Origin: Neocallimastix lanati (nom. inval.)
Lineage: Eukaryota > Neocallimastigomycota > Neocallimastigomycetes > Neocallimastigales > Neocallimastigaceae
Assembly: GCA_016946835.1 (NCBI GenBank)
Contig: JACVTC010000036.1
Location: forward strand, 1,045,001 to 1,060,000
Length of the DNA: 15,000 bases
Reading direction: 5' to 3'
Numbering within the stretch: the stretch's first letter is position 1; each line of letters opens with the position of its first letter. Under the pieces are notes generated by a model, which saw nothing but the letters and a program-made list of their open reading frames with translations, did no database searches and was not told where the DNA came from. This document shows positions 8,297 through 15,000 of this stretch, piece by piece. Made by a program: the position numbers and the translations under genes.

Positions 8297-10107
8297 TTAG
8301 AATGCTATATCATCTAAAAATGTATCTATTCCTCCTTCTTCACCATCAATAGAAGAAAGAGATTGGTCACCAAGATCTCCTATGCCGGGTATTGTTGGAT
8401 CATTGATATGAATGGTTAACGCAGAAGGATCAGCTAAATTCACATTTTCATATTGATATTCCTCTACCACAGGTTCTCTTGTGGTATTTCTTGTATTAGC
8501 TGGTGTTGCTACAGTAATAATATTATTCTTTTCTTGTTCCTTCACTTGTTCAGGATATTCAATTCCTTCTTCCTTTTTAACAGGTTTTAGAGGTACTAAA
8601 TACGATTGTTGATGTTGATTTTGTTTTTGCTTTGGTTTTTGTTCCTGATCTTTTTCTTTTATTGGTATATTATTTTTTTTATCCTCTTTTTCATTATTCC
8701 TTATTTTATTCTTATTTTTATTTTTATTATCCATATTTCCATTGATAGTTTGAATTTTATGATGATTATTAATATTATTATTGATATTGATGTTATTACT
8801 ATTATTGTTATTGATATTATTAATATTGTTATTGTTATTGTTATTGTTATTATTTTTAGCTTTAATTTTGATATTTTGTTTATTTTTATTTATTTCTTTA
8901 TCTTTCAATTGACCAGTCTCTATTTTAGATTTTTTAGAGGATGATGTCGTTGAAACAGATTGGGTATTGGTCGTATTGGATATAGCTGTTGTATTTAAGA
9001 ATGGGGTTATCAAAGATGATGATGATGATGATGGTAGTAGTGGCGGTGGTGGTTGAAGTGATGGATTTTTTATAGTTTTCAATTTTGATTTTGAATTTGA
9101 GTTTTCCTTTACAGTAGATAAGGACTCTGGATTTTTTGGTGATACAAAAGTACTTGTTTCCTTTGCCATGGATTGGGAAAAACTTGCCTTGTTAGTACTG
9201 AAAGAGGGTAAAATTTTTGATTTCACTTCATAAGTAGTTGTATTGTTGGTATTTGTCATATTCATATTAGTTGTTAAATTCTGATTAATTAGGGTATTAT
9301 TTATGGTATGATTATAATTTGAATTTTTTTGGATTATATCTATTGATGTTTCTTGCTTAATATTTATTTCGTTGTTTGATAAATTTTCTTTTTCTTCTTG
9401 AAGCGATGAAGGAGATGACACTATAATACGAGATGTAATCTTTGATTTTGTTGGACTTTGCATTGCATTAATTGACTGAAGTTGTTCATCTATTTCAACA
9501 TGAATAGGTTCATTATCATTATTTTTATTATTACTTATAATATTCATATTAACATTATTGGTAATATTAACCTTTTCTTTTTCATTTATCATATTTGTAG
9601 TTGTTTCTGTTGTTATAGGATTATTTATAATGGTATTATTACTACTACCTTTTGAATTTTGTATACCATTAGTATCAGAGGTATTTGAAGAAGTGGATAA
9701 TGATGTTAATGCTTTATTACTATTATTACTATTATTACTATTATTATCAAGGTTGTGATTAGAAGGATTAGATAGAGGTTTCTTTTTAAATTTTTGCAAT
9801 ATTTCATTTAAATCTTTACTTTTACGAGCAAAATTTTCAAAGATTTCACGTTTTTCTTCATCTTCTTCATCATCTGAAAAATAGAATTTTCTTTTTTGGG
9901 GTAATTTTATAGAAAATAGATTAGTTTTTTTATAATCATTATTAAGTGTAAGCAAAGGAATACGTGAATGAGTTCTTGCTGACATTGGGTAATTTTTAGT
10001 AAGATGATTTTGACTTGGAGTCATGGGTATTCTTGAAGTTGTATATAATAATTTTTGAGCATCAAATAAAATTCGATTTGTCTTAGGGGTTTCTAAGGTA
10101 TTATTAC

Positions 10108-10150
<43 letters not shown>

Positions 10151-10387
10151 TGAAATTGTATTAGATTTTTTAGGTGATTTTGTCATTTCTCCATTATTAC
10201 TTATTTCATTACGACGATTTTCTTTCTTTTCATTTGCTTCATTACTATTAGTTCTTTGTCTTTTAACTTTTTTTTCTTGTATTTTTTTTTTAGGTGTTTT
10301 TAGTATTGTTTTCTTATGAGGCTTATGAGGGGTATAAATGTTTGTAGGTGAATTTTTCTCTGAAGAATAATTTTTGGTTTGTGATTT
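8297..10387 (-). other. Terminal exon: low-complexity C-terminal tail
   Basis: One exon of 2091 bases encodes residues 553-1248. It starts with a basic block (K-T-P-K-K-K-I-Q-E-K-K-V-K-R-Q-R, about 582-597) that is a likely nuclear-localisation and microtubule-contact region. It has proline-directed sites of full CDK type: T-P-K-K at 583-586 and K-S-P-K-K at 622-626. S-R-I-P-M-T-P-S follows at about 670-677, and an acidic CK2-like F-S-D-D-E-E-D-E-E further on. After that come Asn runs (from AAT repeats at 10096-10149 and 8800-8850), Ser runs, a P-P-P-P-L-L-P stretch and an acidic C-terminus ending F-L-D-D-I-A-F. PRC1 and Ase1 also end in a basic, CDK-regulated tail, but a much shorter one. 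Confidence 0.8.
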
Positions 10388-11186
10388 CTTAATTATTAAG
10401 TTGTTTATAAATTAAATTAATTAAATTAAATATATAATAATTTAATATTTAACATTATATAATTAAATATATATTAATTATATCAATATCATAAATTTTT
10501 TAATTTTTGTAATTTTTTTAATTATTTAACATTATATATATTTACTTACAGGTTTATGTTTTTCTTTTTCATTCATAACTAATTTTGTTACTTCATCATC
10601 TAATGTCCTGATTGAATCTAAATATCTTTTTCCATAGATAGTGAATGGTTTATCTATAATAAACATTTAATTAATATAAATGACATTGACATTTAAACAA
10701 TTTTCTAATGATAAATAAAATAATAAAAATAAATAAATAAATAAATAAATAAAATATAATTACTATTTTGAATTTCCCAATCTGATAAGATTTTTATTAA
10801 TTCTTTTTCCAACTAAAATTATTCATATATTTACATATAATAATTTTTAATTAATTTTATAATTAATATTACATTTATTTATATAATATTTATTACTTGT
10901 TATAACATGAATTAAAATATAAATCACCTTTGGTCTTTCCCTTGCAATTCTTTTTCTAAATTTTTCTTCTCTTAATAATCTACCTGGATCTCTTTTACCT
11001 TTTTGGAATAATCGAGTTTGATCAGCGCACGAAATCTTTTATTTTTTTTTTTTTTTTTTTTTTTTGGTTTGTTTTGTTTATTTGTTCGTTTATTTGTTTG
11101 TTTGTTTGTTGTTATTAATATAATATAATAATTATAATAATTAATATAATATAATATGTTTTTAATAAACCTCATTTTTAATTATA

Positions 11187-11232
<46 letters not shown>

Positions 11233-13850
11233 TTTATACCTCGAAATTTTTAACTTCTTCTACTAATTTTATATGTTTTCCTACTAATTCTAAAACATCT
11301 TTTGCTTCATCATATAATTTTTCCATCCTTACAATTTCTTTTTCATAAGCAGCTAATATTTCTTCATCAGAATAATTTTTTGATTTTAGATAAGATTTCT
11401 TTTTTTTTATTATTTTTTCTTGAGAATTTTTATTTTGTTGATTGTCACTGACTGACTGATTATTATTGGTATCACTAATGCAAGAATTTTTATTAATGTC
11501 TATAGTTGAAATAATTTCTTCTATTTTATTATCATCATCTCGTGAATTTTCGTCATTTGCATTAGATTCACCTTCACTTTCAATAGAATTTATGTTTGAT
11601 TCTTCAAAATCAATAAAATTATACTTATTATAAAATTGTTGTTTCTGTTCCTTTGAAAAATACAATTTTTTCCAATAACTTTCCAATTCCATTTTACATT
11701 TTAAAATAAATGATTTCATATATTTCTTTTTCATTTTATTTAATCTAATTAATTCATTCTCATACTATTTTTTAATTAATGTAATTATTATGAATATATA
11801 TATATGTATATGTATATATATGAAGTATTTAATATAATTATAAATTAATATTAAATATATATTTCTATAATAAAATAATAAATAAATATAAAATATATAT
11901 AATAAAATATAATTAATATTAAATAAAAAAATATAAAAAAAAATTCTTACTTTTCTAATTGTATTTATATGATAGCCTGATAAACTTTCAATTTCTTGTC
12001 TTTCTTCATTACTGATTTGCATTTTATCCCATAATACATTAATCATTTTTAGTAATAATTCAACCTTTAGTTTTCTATTACTTCTCTCTTCCTCAAGCTA
12101 AAAATTATATTGTAAATAATTATAATTATATATATTAATATATTAATATTTAAAATAACTTTAAAAAATTATATGTATATAAATAACAAACAAAAGTTTT
12201 TATTAGTATAAATTTTAAATTCATATATATTAACCTTTTCACATTTAAGGCGTAAAGCTTCCATATTTGCAGTGGTTACTAAAAATTTATTTCTATTAAA
12301 ACTTTCAATTGAATTGTCAAATTCATCTTGAGGCTTTATTCCAAGTTCATCCCATAAATTTAATATAGTATTTCTTAATTCACAAGCAATAACTAATCTA
12401 CTTTCCTTTAAAATTTTAATAATATTTTTATTTATTAATAGTAATATAAATAAAATAATAATGTAAATATATATATATATATATATTTTTTTTTTTGATT
12501 CATGAATATATTTCGTAGTTATTTTATTAATTTTTTTATAATAATATTATCTATTTATCTAAATATTGGTTGTACCTTAACTTCTATAAATTTTTTTACA
12601 TATAAAGTTAAATTTTGAATACGTTTTGTTGAAATAATTTCATCATCATTTTCATTAAAAGATTCTATATTTATTAATTCATTACCAAGATGTTTCTTAC
12701 ATTCTTCTATTTTTTCATATATATCTTTTATCATATTTACTCTTAATTGATATTTCTTATACATTTAATTTAAATATATATATAATATAAATGTATATAT
12801 TAATATTATTTAAATTTTTAAATAATTTTTAATTACTTTTAATATTTTTAATTAAAAATAATGTAATATGTACTTTTAAAACATATTCATTTATTGTCTT
12901 TAAACGTTCAAGTTTTGGTATCAAACCAATATCTAATTGTTTCAATAAATTTACCAAATCAATTGATATTTTAATATATATGTATTTTAAGTTAATAATT
13001 ATAATACATTAACACTTATTAATTATTAATTATTATTTAATTATTATTTAATTATTATTTAATTATTATTATTATTTAATTATTATTTAAATAATTATTT
13101 ATTATTTTAATTACTATTATTATTATTATTATTATTTAAATAATTATTTATTATTTTAATTACTATTATTATTATTATTTTTATTATTTATTATTTATTA
13201 TTTGTTATTTATTATTTATTATTTATTATTTTAATAACTATTATTATTATTATTATTATTTAAATAATTATTTATTATTTTAATTACTATTATTATTATT
13301 ATTTTTATTATTTATTATTTATTATTTGTTATTTATTATTTATTATTTATTATTTATTATTATTTAATTACTGTCACTAGATGTTAATGAATATTGCATT
13401 TGTCTTAATTCTAAAAATATTTCATCTCTTTTATTTTCTTCATCATCTTCGCCTCCCATTAAGCCAATATATCTTTGGGTTTCTGCTTGAATATCCATAA
13501 TTCTTTGTAATATATTTTGTTTCCTTGTTCTTAACAATGCAATATGATTTTCTAATAAATTTATAATTTTAGTTCTAAGTGTTGAGGTTTCAACTTTTAT
13601 TAAAAGTACAATAAAAAAAATGATTACATTATGATAAAAAATTAAAACAATATATATTAATTATATTAAAAATTATTTCAATTCCTTAATTCAAAATTTT
13701 TGTTTCTTATTATTCGATTTATTTTAAAATTATATTTCAATAAAAGATAATCTAAGAACCTTGATATTCCTGCTGATCTTCTGACAGTTCAGTGTATAAT
13801 GCATCAATTTCTTTTGATAATTTTGCAATAATACCTATATCAACAATCAT
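8297..13850 (-). CDS. ASE1: Ase1/PRC1/MAP65-family microtubule-bundling protein, 11 exons
   Basis: Members of this family dimerise and crosslink antiparallel microtubules in the spindle midzone, where they are needed for anaphase B and cytokinesis. My exon model is 13850-13760, 13593-13372, 12932-12874, 12755-12576, 12405-12235, 12097-11951, 11764-11240, 11035-10928, 10812-10764, 10653-10550 and 10387-8297. All introns are GT-AG and every joint keeps phase. The product is 1248 residues; PRC1 has about 620. Residues 1-290 are the coiled-coil/rod part, with repeated N-L-W-D-E-L-G and V-L-W-D-K-M motifs. Residues 291-552 are the spectrin-like microtubule-binding domain: E-S-Y-W-K-K-L-Y-F-S-K-E-Q at 318-330, Y-E-K-E-I-V-R-M-E-K-L-Y at 430-441, R-L-F-Q-K-G-K-R-D-P-G-R-L-L-R-E-E-K at 473-490, and K-P-F-T-I-Y-G-K-R-Y-L at 519-529. 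Residues 337-420 are an acidic Asn/Ser-rich insertion unusual for the domain. Residues 553-1248 are a disordered tail. The start is the first in-frame ATG; exon 3's left boundary is the least certain. A model starting at the ATG at 10186 would miss all conserved domains. Confidence 0.9.
10388..10549 (-). other. Intron 10 of the Ase1-like gene
   Basis: 162 bp, donor GTAAGT (the consensus form), acceptor TTAAG. It separates the exon encoding K-E-K-H-K-P from the tail exon beginning K-S-Q-T-K, phase 0. The sequence is A/T-only, with stops in all frames. Confidence 0.8.
10654..10763 (-). other. Intron 9 of the Ase1-like gene
   Basis: 110 bp, donor GTAATT, acceptor TATAG, phase 1. The split codon AAT joins W-E-I-Q-N to N-K-P-F-T-I-Y-G, matching the conserved order in PRC1. 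It contains (AAAT)n at about 10728-10753. Confidence 0.88.
10813..10927 (-). other. Intron 8 of the Ase1-like gene
   Basis: 115 bp, donor GTGATT (non-consensus after GT), acceptor TTTAG, phase 0. It joins A-R-E-R-P-K to L-E-K-E-L, as the family alignment requires. Confidence 0.85.
11036..11239 (-). other. Intron 7 of the Ase1-like gene
   Basis: 204 bp, donor GTATAA, acceptor AAAAG, phase 0. It joins E-V-K-N-F-E to I-S-C-A-D-Q-T-R-L-F. It contains a TTTG/TTTA-type repeat (11066-11110) and a 42-base (AAT)n block (about 11186-11231). A minus-strand frame across it is spurious. Confidence 0.85.
11765..11950 (-). other. Intron 6 of the Ase1-like gene
   Basis: 186 bp, donor GTAAGA, acceptor AATAG, phase 0. 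It joins N-T-I-R-K to Y-E-N-E-L-I-R-L. It contains TA/ATGTAT-rich sequence. Confidence 0.88.
12098..12234 (-). other. Intron 5 of the Ase1-like gene
   Basis: 137 bp, donor GTTAAT (weak after GT), acceptor TTTAG, phase 0. It joins R-L-K-C-E-K to L-E-E-E-R-S-N. Confidence 0.85.
12406..12575 (-). other. Intron 4 of the Ase1-like gene
   Basis: 170 bp, donor GTACAA, acceptor TAAAG, phase 0. It joins K-F-I-E-V-K to E-S-R-L-V-I-A-C. Confidence 0.8.
12756..12873 (-). other. Intron 3 of the Ase1-like gene
   Basis: 118 bp, donor GTACAT, acceptor ATAAG, phase 0. It joins N-E-Y-V-L-K to K-Y-Q-L-R-V. Confidence 0.78.
12933..13371 (-). other. Intron 2 of the Ase1-like gene, repeat-filled
   Basis: 439 bp, the longest intron here. 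The donor is GTAATT (an alternative, GTGACA, lies 8 bases upstream in the gene), the acceptor ATTAG, phase 1. Most of it is ATT/ATTT repeats with a 124-bp tandem duplication. It is the least certain joint, because the frame is also open on the intron side of the acceptor. Confidence 0.6.
13026..13365. repeat. ATT-rich repeats with 124-bp tandem duplication
   Basis: An 11-bp pattern ATTATTTAATT repeats at about 13026-13070. A longer motif starting TAAATAATTATTTATTATTT occurs at 13088, 13137 and 13261. The copies at 13137 and 13261 run in parallel through the same (ATT)n, (ATTT) and single TTTGTT interruption, giving a unit of 124 bp. It lies wholly inside intron 2. Confidence 0.8.
13594..13759 (-). 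other. Intron 1 of the Ase1-like gene
   Basis: 166 bp, donor GTTCTT (non-consensus after GT), acceptor AAAAG, phase 1. The split codon GTT gives Val between D-Q-Q-E-Y-Q and E-T-S-T-L-R. No better donor exists between the start exon and the next stop. Confidence 0.72.
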
Positions 13851-15000
13851 TTTGATATATCATAATTTATTATATTGTGGAAAAAAATACTATTTAAGGT
13901 GAAAATTTAATAAATTTTTCTAATGAAAATTGTCATATTTTTCGAGTAATAATATTATTATTTATTGCTGAAGAATTAAAGCCGAAATTTGAAGAAAAAA
14001 AATTATATATATATTAATAATAAATATATAAAATAAATTGAAATTTATTTTTATTATTAATATAATATTTTTTTATATTTTAATAAGACATAATATTATA
14101 TAAAAGTTATTTTTTAAAAAAAAATTATATTTTAATAAATAATAAAAAAAAAAAAAAAGACTTTTATCTAAATTAATATTAATATTTATTAATATTGAAA
14201 ATTATAAAGTTGAAATCTTACTTCTATCCGATAAAAATAAAATATTATAACAGGATTTTTGAATTAATTGTCGAATATATTATATACAACTTAAATAATA
14301 ATAATTTATTAGAAAAAATATTTAATACTTTAAAATGTAAATATATGTGTATGTTTTAATATTTATGAAAATAATTTTATATGAAATATGAAATTGATTC
14401 TCCTTTTATTATAAAATGTATGCAAATGTAAACTAATTTTATTATTAAAAAAATAAAAATAGTTTATGAAAAATTTTAAATAAAAAATTAATAAACTATT
14501 ACTATAATTAAAAATTTCATTACTAATTATAAAAAATCTTCATTATGGCCCATAATGTGCCATAATTACAATATAATTAAAAAATTTTAATATTTAAAAA
14601 AATATATTATTAAATTATTATTAAATTTTGAATTATATAAAAGTTTTATTTAAATATTAAAATATTAATTATTAATAAATATATTAATATAAATATATTA
14701 AAATATTTAATTAATAAAATTAAACCCTTTCAAAAAAAAAAAAAAAAAAACACAATCATTAAAATAGATATACCTACATTTTATTTAATTCTTTTGAATT
14801 TATTTATTTATTATTTATTATTTATTTATTTATTATTTATTTGTTTATTTATTTATTTATATTTGCAAATTAATATTAATTACATATTTTAAAAGAAAAA
14901 ATTTTAATAAATTTTTTTTATTATAATAAAAAAATTAGGTGTATAATTAAATTTTTAAATAAATTATCTTTTTTTTTTTTTTTTTTTTTTGGTTTGTTTG
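13851..15000. other. Upstream region of the Ase1-like gene
   Basis: No gene is recognised. The first 150 bases (to about 14000) are less biased and probably form the 5' leader. TA-rich TATA-like sequence lies at about 14000-14030, and A and T runs at 14146-14158, 14732-14750 and 14970-14990. A palindrome at 14541-14557 is listed separately. ATTT repeats occur at about 14798-14860. Confidence 0.55.
14541..14566. promoter_or_regulatory. CCATAAT palindrome plus third half-site
   Basis: CATTATGG, one C, then CCATAATG form a perfect 8-bp inverted repeat at 14541-14557. CCATAAT starts at 14550 and is repeated 10 bp further on at 14560-14566, one helical turn away. It is the main G/C-containing cluster for several hundred bases, about 690 bp upstream of the Ase1-like start. 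It could be a dimeric factor site; no known factor is identified. Confidence 0.3.

Noticed and set aside
8606-9758. Plus-strand hydrophobic frames at 8606-8944 and 9558-9758
   Set aside because: Antisense of the Asn-rich Ase1 tail. Asn codons read backwards give Ile/Val/Leu.
10972-11175. Minus-strand 67-residue frame
   Set aside because: It crosses intron 7 out of frame with the conserved exon.
1-15000. Dictyostelid origin
   Set aside because: Not excluded, but the fungal-like Cds1 loop and the Ase1-type gene favour an anaerobic gut fungus. A database search of either protein would settle it.

Overview
This window is nuclear DNA of a eukaryote with an extremely A+T-rich genome. Intergenic DNA is almost pure A/T with homopolymer runs of 30-57 bases, genes are interrupted by short GT-AG introns, and proteins carry asparagine runs. 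The best fit is an anaerobic gut fungus (Neocallimastigomycota). The CDP-diacylglycerol synthase has a fungal-looking luminal loop and the cytokinesis protein is of the Ase1/PRC1 type. A dictyostelid amoeba has similar base composition and cannot be excluded by eye.

Layout. Positions 1-112 may hold the last codons of a gene entering from the left (weak). Positions 113-3190 are non-coding and include a 7-bp-unit minisatellite. Positions 3191-4495 (+) encode an intronless 434-residue CDP-diacylglycerol synthase (CDS1). Positions 4970-6027 hold a young, 5'-truncated non-LTR (LINE) retrotransposon with a 36-base poly(A) tail and a 14-bp target-site duplication. Positions about 6168-7632 hold an older relative of it. 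Its 5' part (reverse-transcriptase motifs and zinc finger) is inverted relative to its 3' part, as expected from twin priming. Positions 8297-13850 (-) are an 11-exon gene, reconstructed here, for a 1248-residue Ase1/PRC1/MAP65-family microtubule bundler with a roughly 700-residue low-complexity tail. Positions 13851-15000 are its upstream region, with no gene recognised.

The two host genes converge, and both LINE insertions lie between their 3' ends. CDS1 makes CDP-diacylglycerol for phospholipid synthesis and the Ase1-like protein bundles antiparallel microtubules; nothing suggests they work together. I see no new multi-gene system. The points most worth checking are the twin-primed element with its CpG-biased decay, the very long Ase1 tail with an acidic insertion in the spectrin domain, the ambiguous exon 3 boundary, and the repeat structure in intron 2 and at the left end.
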